A stretch of DNA of 14,032 bases from an uncultured beta proteobacterium (GCA_903944555.1 CAJASG010000047.1:1-14032); one strand, 5' to 3'. Numbered from the stretch's first letter, positions 1-8,220 are shown. Notes: a model not told the origin generated them from the letters alone. Numbers and translations are program-made.

Positions 1-891
1 CACATCCCCATCCGCTACATCAACCCAGTGTTTCGCCCACCGAGTGAGGCGCAGTCTTTGATCCTGCCCGTGACCAACGGCTGCTCCTGGAACAAGTGCA
101 CCTACTGCGAGATGTACACCGAGCCGCAAAAGAAGTTTTCGGTGCGCGATGAGCAGGAAACCCTGGACTCCATTCGCAACTGTGGCGCGCACTATGCCGA
201 CCAGGTCCAGCGGGTATTTTTGGGCGATGGCGATGCCATGGTGCTGTCCACCCGCCGCCTGATGACCCTGCTGGCTGCGATCAAAGAACACCTGCCCAAG
301 GTGCGGCGCATCTCCACCTATTGCCTGCCCAGCAACGTACGCAATAAAACCGTGCCGGAGTTGCAGGAACTGCGGGAGGCCGGGCTGTCGCTGGCCTACA
401 TCGGCGCCGAATCGGGAGACGATGAGGTGCTGCGCAAGGTCAACAAGGGTGAAACATTCGCGTCCACACGGGACGCACTGGACAAGCTGGGTGCCGCAGG
501 CATCACCCGCTCGGTGATGCTGCTCAACGGGCTCGGGGGGCCCACGCTAACCCGCCAGCACGCCGAAAACTCGGCCCGCCTGGCCAACTTGACGCAGCCG
601 GAGTTTCTGGCCACCTTGGTGGTCAGCTTCCCCCAGGGAGAGGAGCGTTTTCGGGCAGGATTTCCCGAGTGGGAGCCGCTCAATCAGCAGGCGCTGTTTG
701 CCGAGATGGAGCAATTTATCCAAGCGCTGAAGCTCAAGCGCACCGTGTTTCGCAGTGACCACGCCTCCAACTGGCTGGTGCTCAAAGGCGTGCTGGGCGC
801 AGAAAAAGACCGGATGCTGAAAGAGGTAAGGCAGGCCATGCACAGCCCTGAATCCGCCAAACTGCGCCCCGACTGGGCACGCGGACTGTAG
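1..891 (+). CDS. Radical SAM protein, 5' end outside window
   Basis: This is a radical S-adenosylmethionine enzyme of unknown substrate. The frame is open from base 1 (HIPIRYINP, then a GTG at 28), and the pre-cluster residues look like the usual N-terminus of this family, so I read the gene as starting before the window rather than at the GTG. Counting from that GTG as residue 1, the cluster-binding motif is C19-SWNK-C24-TY-C27. Its spacing is CX4CX2C rather than the textbook CX3CX2C; relatives I recall have the same spacing. A glycine-rich strand (GDGDAMVLS, about 66-74) and an IGAESGDDEVLRKVNKG stretch (about 124-140) fit the SAM-binding barrel. The gene ends at TAG 889-891 and converges on the hydrolase at 1381-2307. 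The fold assignment is secure; the substrate cannot be told from sequence. Confidence 0.88.
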   Translation, partial: HIPIRYINPVFRPPSEAQSLILPVTNGCSWNKCTYCEMYTEPQKKFSVRDEQETLDSIRNCGAHYADQVQRVFLGDGDAMVLSTRRLMTLLAAIKEHLPKVRRISTYCLPSNVRNKTVPELQELREAGLSLAYIGAESGDDEVLRKVNKGETFASTRDALDKLGAAGITRSVMLLNGLGGPTLTRQHAENSARLANLTQPEFLATLVVSFPQGEERFRAGFPEWEPLNQQALFAEMEQFIQALKLKRTVFRSDHASNWLVLKGVLGAEKDRMLKEVRQAMHSPESAKLRPDWARGL

Positions 892-930
892 GCGTCGTTC
901 AAAACCAGTTGACTTCTGCCCTGCTCGCGG

Positions 931-953
931 CGCCCAGAAAATGGGCTCGTTTT
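931..953 (+). terminator. Possible weak intrinsic terminator after the radical SAM gene
   Basis: GCCCA (932-936), loop GAAAA, TGGGC (942-946), then TCGTTTT. The 5-bp stem and short, interrupted T tract make this a weak candidate. It lies about 40 bp after the stop codon, where a terminator would be expected. Confidence 0.3.
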
Positions 954-1083
954 GCTTCTTGCTTGGCGAGCAAAAACAGGGACAGCGCACAAATTGGCGA
1001 CCGCGCCTTAAAACGGGCACCCGCTTCGCTGCGGGAGCCGACCACCACGAAAGCCCGCTTTAGGGAAGTCCAGTGGTCCCATG

Positions 1084-1182
1084 GCGCACCGGCATGCGGG
1101 GGAAGACGTGGTCCGTCAGGTGTGCTTTGGTCACCACCATGCGCCGCGTGTTGCACGAGGGGCAGACTCCAAGCCCTTGCCC
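1084..1182 (-). pseudogene. IS91-family transposase fragment (zinc-finger part)
   Basis: On the - strand this 33-codon stretch reads GVCPSCNTRRMVVTKAHL followed by TDHVFPRMPVR. It matches the region I recall in IS91-family transposases as G(F)CPSCGARRMAExAAHLVDHVxPxxPVRQW, just before the Y2 HUH nuclease domain. The CPSC pair is half of the zinc-binding site. Similarity stops at the PVR; the next bases shift frame and soon reach a stop. Nothing upstream (1183-1380) resembles the rest of the transposase. It is a dead fragment, shown by sequence similarity from memory only. Confidence 0.6.
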
Positions 1183-1380
1183 GAAAAGGTTAAGAAATAT
1201 TCGTATCCAAAATCGTCGTACTGCGTCCGGGCAAAGCCGTGCGGAACACTGCCTCAGTTCAGATATTTGCGAAACGCTTGGCAGGCACAGGGTGGCGCGG
1301 GTTGAAGGGCTTGGGTTGGGCAACGTGCATGCTGCAATGCTATGCCCGCAATGAAATGGGTGTACCGCCAAACGCAAACG

Positions 1381-2307
1381 TCAGTGACGCTTTAAAAATT
1401 CCAACGTGCGACGGGTGGCGTCTTCGGTCGCTTTTCCGTCAAAGCTGTTGATGACGCGCTCTCCCCAGCCAGTGGTCATGGTGTAGCCGGAGCGCACATC
1501 CCACGCATGGGTGGTAGGCACACCATATAAATGCCATTCCACGGGTTTTCCAGCCGCTTTAAGTTCATCCAACAAGGGAAAACAAAATGGGCGCAATGGG
1601 GTTTCTTTATCTGCATCGGCCATCAGTAGCAGCAGTGGCGTGTCGGTGTCAGCGCGCAAGAAATGCGAGTCGCGAACTTGCGGATTGGCTTGAAACCCGC
1701 AGCTTCCGTACCAGCCTACCGACGCTTTGAACCGGTGCTTGCTGTTGAAGTAGGCAGTCACCGATGGACTGGACAATGCCGCTGCAGAAAAACTGCCCAT
1801 GGAATAGCCGACTTGGTAAATGCGGGTGGTGTCCACCTCTTGAAGAGTGTGCAAATGGGCCAGTGCATCCAACGCGTCGCGCCAGACCAGCGGGTTGTTG
1901 ACGACGTTGGAGCGGCAGTCTTTCTGACCGCGCGGTTTGAAGCTGTCCAGCATCAATACGAGGTACCCGGCCCCTAGCAGTTCTTTCATGCGTTCGGCCA
2001 GCGCGGGCGTGTCCACACCGCCACATGAATGGGTCACCACAACGGACGGAAACGGCCCGGCGCCCTCAGGCTTAACGACCGCATTGCCCAAGCTCGATAA
2101 AGTCCCTAGCGTTTTAACTTCGGAGGCGAATTTCAAAGGCTCAAATGGTTTGATAAACCGGTCAAGGCTACCGGGTGCGATGGGCCGAAGCGCCGCGGCC
2201 ATGGTCCCAGTCGTAGATGGGTCAGACGGTGCCTGCGCCTGTGTCAGTGTGCACGCCACTACGAGACATGTCAGGGCTCCAAGGCGAATCGCTGTTGATT
2301 GGGACAT
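1381..2307 (-). CDS. Exported dienelactone-hydrolase-like alpha/beta hydrolase
   Basis: This is a 308-residue serine hydrolase of the dienelactone hydrolase/alpha-beta hydrolase superfamily. Residues 1-26 form an export signal (hydrophobic ALTCLVVACTL). It could be cleaved after AQA at 24-26, or at a lipobox VVAC19 that would make it a lipoprotein. The nucleophile elbow is GYSMG at 167-171 (Ser169). The HSCGG at 93-97 sits where the oxyanion-hole loop lies after the first core strand. Asp231 or Asp233 (MADADKE) and His267 (THAWD) complete a plausible triad. The nucleophile is Ser, not the Cys of classical dienelactone hydrolases. The ATG at 2307 is preceded by GGAGAC at 2311-2316. The gene stands alone, flanked on both sides by IS91 transposase fragments. 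Substrate unknown. Confidence 0.82.
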   Translation of the reverse strand: MSQSTAIRLGALTCLVVACTLTQAQAPSDPSTTGTMAAALRPIAPGSLDRFIKPFEPLKFASEVKTLGTLSSLGNAVVKPEGAGPFPSVVVTHSCGGVDTPALAERMKELLGAGYLVLMLDSFKPRGQKDCRSNVVNNPLVWRDALDALAHLHTLQEVDTTRIYQVGYSMGSFSAAALSSPSVTAYFNSKHRFKASVGWYGSCGFQANPQVRDSHFLRADTDTPLLLLMADADKETPLRPFCFPLLDELKAAGKPVEWHLYGVPTTHAWDVRSGYTMTTGWGERVINSFDGKATEDATRRTLEFLKRH

Positions 2308-2310
2308 GGG

Positions 2311-2316
2311 GTCTCC
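2311..2316 (-). promoter_or_regulatory. Ribosome-binding site of the first hydrolase
   Basis: GGAGAC ends 3 bases before the ATG at 2307 when read on the - strand (the spacing is short). It supports the chosen start. No convincing -35/-10 pair was found in the A/T-containing stretch beyond it. Confidence 0.5.
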
Positions 2317-2388
2317 GTACCGTTGTAGATTACAAAAAAAAGCAATCGTCCGCTAAATCTCATCTTGCGTCACTTGAACGAAAAGTCA

Positions 2389-2541
2389 TTAGACCATGTC
2401 CGCCTTGTCCAGCTGCTCCGCACCTGGGCTGCTGGACCGCAGGCTTTTCGCAATAACGCGCAGGGAAATTCGCAGCACCATGTTGAGCACAGCCCCGTCG
2501 CGCTGCATCAAATAGCGCAGCCGTTTGCCCCAGGTACCACA
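2389..2541 (-). pseudogene. IS91-family transposase fragment (start of Y2 domain)
   Basis: From 2526 down, the - strand reads KRLRYLMQRDGAVLNMVLR and then ISLRVIAKSLRSSSPG, ending in DKADMV and a TAA at 2389-2391. This matches the part of IS91-family transposases I recall as LSLPKRLRYFMQRDGAVLNMVLRIFLRVIAQSLQ...PGA..VDKAALHIGAVAF. The stop comes just after the DKA, where the intact protein would continue toward the HUH motif. There is no start codon or ribosome site. In the parent protein this segment would follow the fragment at 1084-1182 with only a few residues missing between them, yet on the - strand it lies upstream of that fragment. Confidence 0.7.
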
Positions 2542-2722
2542 AGTCAGTGATAACAACATTTTTTTCTGCTTCCTCGAACCACCCGCCTTTGGCGCTACTT
2601 GCCAAGCGCGTGATGGGGGTTTCGATTCCGGCCTCGGGCATCACTCGTTAGTGGTCATCGGAGCTTCAACACCTTCCCGGTATGCCAGCGTTCAAACTGG
2701 TTAAATCGGCAACCGAGCTACG

Positions 2723-3613
2723 TCACCGTGGCGCTAACTCCCGCACAAAAAAATCAGTCACCGCGATCAAAGATTTATCAGCTGTCGACCGGCTGCGGTG
2801 GTGCTGAATTCTGCTGTTCTTACGCGACTCGTGAGCAATATAGTTGCGGTTGAACGGTACATCCCAACCATGTCCGGCATCTGGGTAGATCGTCAGGTCG
2901 ACCAGGTTAGCAATACCAGCATTCATGTCCGCAGCGAGTTTGGGACATTCTGTAGGCGCATCTTCATAGTCCTCGTTTTTCGCTGCCAGCAGTAGGGTTT
3001 TGCCTCCCGTCAACTTGTCAAACATGCCTTTGTAGAAATTGGGATCGCCGCTCTTGGCAGGACGCGCCAAGCCCCAGTCCATGAAGGATTCACGGTTCGC
3101 GTCGTACAACACCGAACAGACAGGGTAAAGCGCAGCATGCGCCCTGAAACGCAAGATGTTGGGTCGAATCAACCGAGACATGACGAAATCAGAGCTTGCC
3201 ACCAGGCTCACCATGGCGCCATGCGAGAAGCCCACAATGCCGATTCTGTCTGGGTCAACGTCAAAATTTTTAACGGCGTGAGCCATCACAATCTTGGACA
3301 TCATGACGTTGCGCGACCAATCGTAGTCTGCCTGCAGGTTCAACTCTGCTGTGGCGATCCCGCGTTCGTTGAGCGCCTTGATGTATTGCGCACCCGTGCC
3401 ATCCAGCCCCCCGAGGTTTGGAAGCACGAGCACCAGAGCCGGTTTAATGTCTGACTTTGGAAGCCTGACTTCCGCCAAAACCTTCAGATGCTTGAGATTT
3501 TCAAAGTTCAAATTGATTTGCTCAACCCGGATGTCCTGTGCAATCGCATTGCACGTCCCAAGTGATGTCGCCAAAAAGAGGGTCTGAACAAGATATCGCC
3601 TGATCTTTTTCAT
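2723..3613 (-). CDS. Exported alpha/beta hydrolase (dienelactone hydrolase family)
   Basis: This is a 296-residue secreted serine hydrolase. The start is taken at the ATG at 3613 because AAGGAGA (3618-3624) lies 4 bases upstream and the protein then opens with a signal peptide (MKKIRRYLVQTLFLATS, cleavage near AIA25-Q). A longer frame to 3670 would place its start in a likely promoter and bury the signal. GFSHG at 128-132 gives nucleophile Ser130. His248 in the DAGHGWDVPF stretch and an acidic residue near 214-218 (NEDYED) would complete the triad. The PNLGGLDG loop at 65-72 follows the first core strand. Four cysteines (166, 223 and two near the signal) could allow one disulfide in the mature protein. 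It resembles the hydrolase at 1381-2307 in plan but only distantly in sequence. Substrate unknown. Confidence 0.82.
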   Translation of the reverse strand: MKKIRRYLVQTLFLATSLGTCNAIAQDIRVEQINLNFENLKHLKVLAEVRLPKSDIKPALVLVLPNLGGLDGTGAQYIKALNERGIATAELNLQADYDWSRNVMMSKIVMAHAVKNFDVDPDRIGIVGFSHGAMVSLVASSDFVMSRLIRPNILRFRAHAALYPVCSVLYDANRESFMDWGLARPAKSGDPNFYKGMFDKLTGGKTLLLAAKNEDYEDAPTECPKLAADMNAGIANLVDLTIYPDAGHGWDVPFNRNYIAHESRKNSRIQHHRSRSTADKSLIAVTDFFVRELAPR

Positions 3614-3617
3614 TGAT

Positions 3618-3624
3618 TCTCCTT
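3618..3624 (-). promoter_or_regulatory. Ribosome-binding site that sets the second hydrolase start
   Basis: AAGGAGA, then ATCA, then ATG at 3613. This strong site decides between the start at 3613 and the longer frame beginning at 3670. Confidence 0.7.
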
Positions 3625-3639
3625 GTTGTACCGTGTTTG

Positions 3640-3670
3640 ATACTAGCCGACAAACGGATAGGAAATTCAA
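3640..3670 (-). promoter_or_regulatory. Candidate sigma-70 promoter for the second hydrolase
   Basis: On the - strand TTGAAT (3665-3670) is followed after 19 bases by TAGTAT (3640-3645), which lies 26 bases before the ATG at 3613. The spacer is longer than the usual 16-18, so this is only a candidate. Confidence 0.3.
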
Positions 3671-4066
3671 GCGCCTGAGGCCATGTATGGCACGGGTTGG
3701 GGGCTTCGAAACACGTTTGACCCAGGCAGTTTGAGCGCTCGCAGCGGCTCAATGGCTTGACCTTGGGATGCAAGATGGATTTGGGCCTGGCGCGCAGGCT
3801 GCTGCGCCCCGCAGCTGTTGAAATCGCCGTTTCACTGCGTCACCAATTGACCCACTGGTCCACATCCTAGTCGGATGCCGGTTGTGCTGCCCCATCCCAG
3901 TGAGTTGCCCAGTCCGGCTTGATCTCGACACCCTAAACCGTTTGCGCAACGCAGTCTTCCCACAGCGGTAGCCCCCGGGCCGTGGGTATGAACGCGCCAC
4001 AGGCCGCTTTGGAACAGGCCAATCGCAGGTTTCTACACCGCTATGGGCCTAGGCGCCGGTTTGTGC
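3671..4066. other. Intergenic region without a convincing gene
   Basis: About 400 bp lie between the second hydrolase promoter and the end of the permease gene. A - strand frame of 83 codons (3749-4000) is arginine-rich, has no ribosome site and looks like no family I know. An imperfect inverted repeat CCCAC...GTGGG with GCCC/GGGC inside lies at about 3959-3986 but has no T tract. I see no clear terminator for the efflux operon. The stretch may be decayed accessory DNA. Confidence 0.4.
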
Positions 4067-5137
4067 CTACAACCACTCGCGCCAGACCGCCAGCGCCACC
4101 GCCAAGATCACCGGCCCCAGGAACAGGCCCACCATGCCAAAGGCCGCCAAGCCACCCAGCACGCCGAACAGGGCCAAGATGAAGGGCACATGGCTGGCCC
4201 GGGACAACAGCATGGGCCGCACGATGTTGTCCACCCAGGACACCACCAAAACGCCCCACAACAGCAAGCCTATGCCTTCTGCTGTTTGCCCGGTAAACAA
4301 CAGCCACAGCCCAGCCGACCCCCACACCAGCGGCGTGCCAAACGGCACCAGGGCAATCAGCACCGTGACGGCCGCCAGGGTGGCCGGGGCGGGCAACCCT
4401 GCCACCCAGTAACCCAGGCCTGCCACCAGCCCTTGCACCAGGGCGGTCAGCACAATGCCGTAGACCACGGCGCGCGTGGTGTTGCCCACGGCAGCCACAT
4501 AAACCTCCGCCCGGTCCCCCAGCAAGCGCGTGAGCACTTTGCGCGCCTGCGCCAGCAGGCTCAGGCCGTTCAAGTAAACAAAGAACAGGGTGAACAGCGA
4601 AAACCCCAGCTTGACCAGGTTCTTGCCCACGCCACCCACCAAGGCCCAAGCCTCGGTGTCGAGCTTGCCGATCAAGGCCTTGAGTTCGGTTTTCCAGCGC
4701 AAGGGCTCGGCCAGCATGGCTTGAAACCAGGCTGCGAGTTCCGGACCTCCCAGCGGCAAGGAGGCGACAAAGTCCGGTGGCCGCAAGCGCCCCGCGGCCA
4801 TTTCGCCCGCCAAATGGTCGGCCAAAACACTGGCATCGGCCCGAAGCAGCAGCAACAGCCATAGCGTCGGCACCACCACCACGGCGGCCATCAACAGGGT
4901 CATGAGCAAGGCGGTCAAGCCTGCGCGACCTCCCGTCACCCGCAACAGGCGAACATAGAGCGGCCAGGATGCAAACGCCAGAATACCGGCCCACAGCATG
5001 GAGACCACGAATGGCGCCAGAACCACCGCCACGGCAGTTCCCAGCAAGGCCACAAATGCGCCCAGAATAATCAGGCGTATCGTTTCTTTAGAAATAGATG
5101 CTCCCTTAAAAAAATACAGATTGTCATTCGTAGCCAC
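4067..5137 (-). CDS. AI-2E/PerM-family (UPF0118) membrane permease
   Basis: This 356-residue polytopic inner-membrane protein belongs to the AI-2E transporter family (TqsA/PerM/YhhT type). Members have been linked to export of autoinducer-2, Na+/H+ antiport or unknown solutes. Hydrophobic segments lie at about 23-56 (a pair), 73-98, 175-195, 222-245, 253-281, 287-301 and 318-350. A soluble loop at about 100-170 is typical, as is the family length. The conserved C-terminal signature is visible: WVDNIVRPMLL (301-311), then SHVPFILALFGVLGGL (315-330) and FGMVGLFLGP (333-342). The start is GTG at 5137-5135, overlapping the pump stop TAG by one G (TAGTG). No good ribosome site precedes it, which suggests translational coupling to the pump. 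It is the last gene of the operon. The substrate cannot be assigned. Confidence 0.87.
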   Translation of the reverse strand: MATNDNLYFFKGASISKETIRLIILGAFVALLGTAVAVVLAPFVVSMLWAGILAFASWPLYVRLLRVTGGRAGLTALLMTLLMAAVVVVPTLWLLLLLRADASVLADHLAGEMAAGRLRPPDFVASLPLGGPELAAWFQAMLAEPLRWKTELKALIGKLDTEAWALVGGVGKNLVKLGFSLFTLFFVYLNGLSLLAQARKVLTRLLGDRAEVYVAAVGNTTRAVVYGIVLTALVQGLVAGLGYWVAGLPAPATLAAVTVLIALVPFGTPLVWGSAGLWLLFTGQTAEGIGLLLWGVLVVSWVDNIVRPMLLSRASHVPFILALFGVLGGLAAFGMVGLFLGPVILAVALAVWREWL

Positions 5138-8100
5138 TACGAAGGCGTGGCCACCGCCTTTTCCCGGCGCACCCAGGCCTTGAATCGTCCCACAAAGTGC
5201 TCGATGTCATCCACGATAGTAAAGAAGCTCGGCGTCACCAGCAAGCTCAGCACAGTGGACGTAATCAACCCGCCAATCACGGCCGCCGCCATGGGTGCGC
5301 GAAAGCTGTTGTCCGCGCTGCCCAAGCCCGCCACCAGCGGTACCATGCCCGCCACCATGGCAATGGTGGTCATGATGATGGGGCGGGCCCGTTTGTGGCA
5401 GGCATCCATCAGTGCGTCCACACGGCTCAGGCCATGGTCGCGGCGGGCCATGATGGCGTACTCCACCAACAAAATCGAGTTCTTGGTGGATACGCCTATC
5501 AGCATCACCAAACCGATGAAGGACGGCATGGAGAGCATCTTGCCCGTCACCAACAAGCCGATGAACGCACCGCCGAACGACAAAATCACCGAGGGGAAAA
5601 TCGTGATCGGGTGCATAAAGTCTTTGAACAGCAGCACCAGCACGATGTAAATGCACAGCACCCCGGTGAGCATGGCCACGCCAAAGCCCGACACCATTTC
5701 GGCCTGCACTTCGGCATCGCCGATCTCCAGTTGTTGCACACCAGCCGGCAGATTCAGAATGCTGGGGAACTTGGCCACCGCAGCTGTCACATCGCCCAGC
5801 GGCACCCCCGAAAGCTCGACCTCGAAGTTGACGTTGCGCACCCGGTTCAGGCGGCTCACCACCGCTGGGCCACCGGACATCTCCAGCGTTGCCACCTGGC
5901 TCAGCATCACCGGGCCTTTGCTGCCTGGCACCATCAGGCGACCCAGCAGGTCCAGGTCTTGGCGCGCGTCGGTATCGAGCTTGACCACGATGGACACTTG
6001 GCGCTGGCTCAGGTTGAGCTTGGCCAGGGCGGAGTCATAGTCGCCCACCGTGGCAATGCGCAGCGTCTCGGCAATGGCGCTGCTGGTCACACCCAGATCA
6101 GCGGCCCGGGCGAAGTCGGGGCGAATCGCGATCTCGGCGCGGGTCAGACTGGCGCTCGACGCAATGTTGCCCAGTCCAGGAATGGTGCGCAAATCACGCT
6201 CCACCGCCGCGGCCGCTTGCGCCAGGGCCACGGGGTCTTCCCCCTTGAGCGCCAATTGGTATTTCTCGCCCGAGCCACCCAGCCCCACCTTGAAACGGGC
6301 ACCGGGTAACACCGCCAATGCGGTGCGCATATCGCTCTCAATGAGCTGCTTCTTGGGGCGCTGGCCGCGTTCGGCCAGCAGCACCGTCAGGGTCGCTTTG
6401 CGCACCTCCACGGTGGAGCCACCCTGGAACGGGTCGGTACCCACCGCACCACCGCCGATGGTGGTGTAGACGCTTTGCACCGCCTTGATTTCGCTGATCA
6501 GGGCACGCGCCTGTTCGGCAGCCGCATGGGTTTGGGCCAAGGTGCTGCCGGGGGGCAACTCCACGTAGACCTGGGTTTGCGAGTTGTCGTCTGGCGGAAT
6601 GAAACCGGTGGGAATGAACGGCACCAGGAACAGCGAGCCGACGAAGAAGCTGATGGCTGCCGCCACCGTGATCCAGCGGTGACTCAGCGTCCAGCGCGTG
6701 ATGCGCAGGTACAACGGCATCCACACCGGCTCCTCATGCACATGGGTGGACGGCTTCATGATGTAGGCCGCCATCATGGGCGTGAGCACACGGGCCACCA
6801 CCAGCGAGGCAAACACCGCAAACACCGCAGTCCAGCCGAACTGTTTGAAGAACTTGCCGACCACGCCGCTCATAAAGGCGGTGGGCAAAAACACGGCAAT
6901 CAGGGCAAACGTGGTGGCAATCACTGCCAGGCCAATTTCATCCGCCGCTTCCATGGCGGCCTGGTAGGGCGTCTTGCCCATACGCAGGTGGCGCTCGATG
7001 TTTTCCACTTCCACAATGGCGTCATCTACCAAAATACCAATCACCAGCGAGAGCGCCAAAAGCGTCACGATGTTGGTGGTGAAGCCCATGTAGTGCATGC
7101 CAATAAAGGCGGGGATGGCCGACAGCGGCAAGGCCACTGCGGACACAAAGGTGGCACGCCAGTTGCGCAAAAAGAACCACACCACGATGACCGCCAACAG
7201 GGCGCCTTCAAACAGCATGGTCATGGAGGCATCAAACTCCTCTTGCACCGGTGTGACAAAGTCAAAGGCCTGGGTCAGCTCCAGGTCGGGGTGCTGCAAC
7301 TTCAGATCAGCCAGCGCCTTTTGCACGGCTGCGCCCACTTCCACCTCGCTGGCGCCCTTGCTGCGGGTGATCTCAAAGCCCACCACCGACTTGCCATTCA
7401 GCAAGGCCAGGCTGCGTTGCTCGGCCACGGTATCTTTCACACTGGCCACTTGGTCCAGACGTACGCGCTGGCCGTTGCTCAAGGACAGCTCCAGGCGCGA
7501 CAACTCCGCCACCGTGGCCACCGTGGCCAAGGTGCGCATGGGTTGCTCGGAGCCGCCCAGGTCAGCACGGCCACCGGCGCTCTCGGTTTGCACCAGTTTC
7601 AATTGGCGCGACACGTCGGCGGCAGTGGCACCCAAGCTTTGCAGCTTGATCGGGTCCAGCGCCACTTGCACCTCACGGGTCACACCGCCCACACGCACCA
7701 CCGAGCCCACGCCGCGCACGCCCAGCATGGCGCGCGAAATGGTGTTGTCCACAAACCAGCTCAGGGCCTCGTCGTCCATGTTGCTGGAGCGAATGGTGAA
7801 GGCCAAAATCGGCGCGCCCGACAGGTTCATCTTGCTCACGATCGGGTCGCGCACATCGCTGGGCAGGTCGCTGCGCACGCTTTGCACGGCGCTGCGCACA
7901 TCGTCCACTGCTTCCTGCGTTGCCTTTTCCAGGCGGAACTCGGCCGTCACCGACACCGTGCCGTCCGAGACACGGGTGTAGATGTTCTTCAGGCCCTGCA
8001 GCGGCGCAATGGCGTTTTCGAGTTTGCGCGCCACTTCGGTTTCCAGCTGCGCCGGTGCGGCACCGGGCAGGCTGGCGGTGACGCTGACGGTGGGCAGCTC

Positions 8101-8220
8101 CAGATCAGGGAACTGCTGGACCTTCATGGACTTGAAGGACATCAGCCCGGCCAGCGTCAGCAGCACAAACAGCATGACAGCCGGTATCGGGTTTTTTATG
8201 GACCAGGCGGAGACGTTCAT
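5137..8220 (-). CDS. RND efflux pump inner-membrane subunit (HAE1/AcrB type)
   Basis: This 1027-residue resistance-nodulation-division transporter is the proton-driven core of a tripartite exporter. The N-terminal helix (about 11-30) leads into the first periplasmic porter domain. Membrane helices cluster at about 335-480, and a second half repeats the plan, with helix 7 at about 516-538 and helices at about 845-1000. The proton-relay pair is present in helix 4 (GILVDDAIVEVEN, Asp399-Asp400), and the partner lysine in helix 10 (STKNSILLVEY, Lys913). These are equivalent to AcrB Asp407/Asp408 and Lys940. The SGAPILAFTIRS segment and the lack of heavy-metal-type motifs favour organic substrates such as drugs, solvents or fatty acids. 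Length is normal. The adaptor lies 11 bp upstream and the permease overlaps by 1 base. Confidence 0.95.
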   Translation of the reverse strand: MNVSAWSIKNPIPAVMLFVLLTLAGLMSFKSMKVQQFPDLELPTVSVTASLPGAAPAQLETEVARKLENAIAPLQGLKNIYTRVSDGTVSVTAEFRLEKATQEAVDDVRSAVQSVRSDLPSDVRDPIVSKMNLSGAPILAFTIRSSNMDDEALSWFVDNTISRAMLGVRGVGSVVRVGGVTREVQVALDPIKLQSLGATAADVSRQLKLVQTESAGGRADLGGSEQPMRTLATVATVAELSRLELSLSNGQRVRLDQVASVKDTVAEQRSLALLNGKSVVGFEITRSKGASEVEVGAAVQKALADLKLQHPDLELTQAFDFVTPVQEEFDASMTMLFEGALLAVIVVWFFLRNWRATFVSAVALPLSAIPAFIGMHYMGFTTNIVTLLALSLVIGILVDDAIVEVENIERHLRMGKTPYQAAMEAADEIGLAVIATTFALIAVFLPTAFMSGVVGKFFKQFGWTAVFAVFASLVVARVLTPMMAAYIMKPSTHVHEEPVWMPLYLRITRWTLSHRWITVAAAISFFVGSLFLVPFIPTGFIPPDDNSQTQVYVELPPGSTLAQTHAAAEQARALISEIKAVQSVYTTIGGGAVGTDPFQGGSTVEVRKATLTVLLAERGQRPKKQLIESDMRTALAVLPGARFKVGLGGSGEKYQLALKGEDPVALAQAAAAVERDLRTIPGLGNIASSASLTRAEIAIRPDFARAADLGVTSSAIAETLRIATVGDYDSALAKLNLSQRQVSIVVKLDTDARQDLDLLGRLMVPGSKGPVMLSQVATLEMSGGPAVVSRLNRVRNVNFEVELSGVPLGDVTAAVAKFPSILNLPAGVQQLEIGDAEVQAEMVSGFGVAMLTGVLCIYIVLVLLFKDFMHPITIFPSVILSFGGAFIGLLVTGKMLSMPSFIGLVMLIGVSTKNSILLVEYAIMARRDHGLSRVDALMDACHKRARPIIMTTIAMVAGMVPLVAGLGSADNSFRAPMAAAVIGGLITSTVLSLLVTPSFFTIVDDIEHFVGRFKAWVRREKAVATPS

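Larger units (their letters stand above)
892..1380. other. Intergenic accessory region with IS remnant
   Basis: About 490 bp lie between two convergent genes. Several overlapping short open frames occur here, but none has a ribosome site or a recognisable complete protein. Three things can be seen: the weak hairpin at 931-953, a GC-rich imperfect hairpin at 1016-1039 (GGC-A-CCCGC / GCGGG-A-GCC, loop TTCGCT), and a fragment of an IS91-type transposase on the - strand at 1084-1182. I see nothing in 1183-1380. The region looks like decayed mobile-element DNA. Confidence 0.55.

Noticed and set aside
1016..1039. GC-rich hairpin as a terminator
   Set aside because: Stem is good but there is no T tract on either side; more likely part of decayed or repeated DNA.
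2612..2643. tRNA-3'-end-like string (GGGGGTTTCGATTCC...GGGCATCA)
   Set aside because: The T-stem does not pair properly and no acceptor, D or anticodon arm can be built upstream. At most an old attachment-site trace; no evidence for it.
2360..2644. 94-codon - strand open frame as a gene
   Set aside because: Its frame differs from the IS91-like reading that is recognisable in the same DNA, and it has no ribosome site or family resemblance.
3614..3670. Longer start of the second hydrolase at 3670
   Set aside because: It would bury the signal peptide behind 19 residues and overlap the candidate promoter; a strong ribosome site precedes the ATG at 3613.
3959..3986. CCCAC...GTGGG hairpin as the efflux-operon terminator
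   Set aside because: The stem is broken by mismatches and no T tract follows on either strand.
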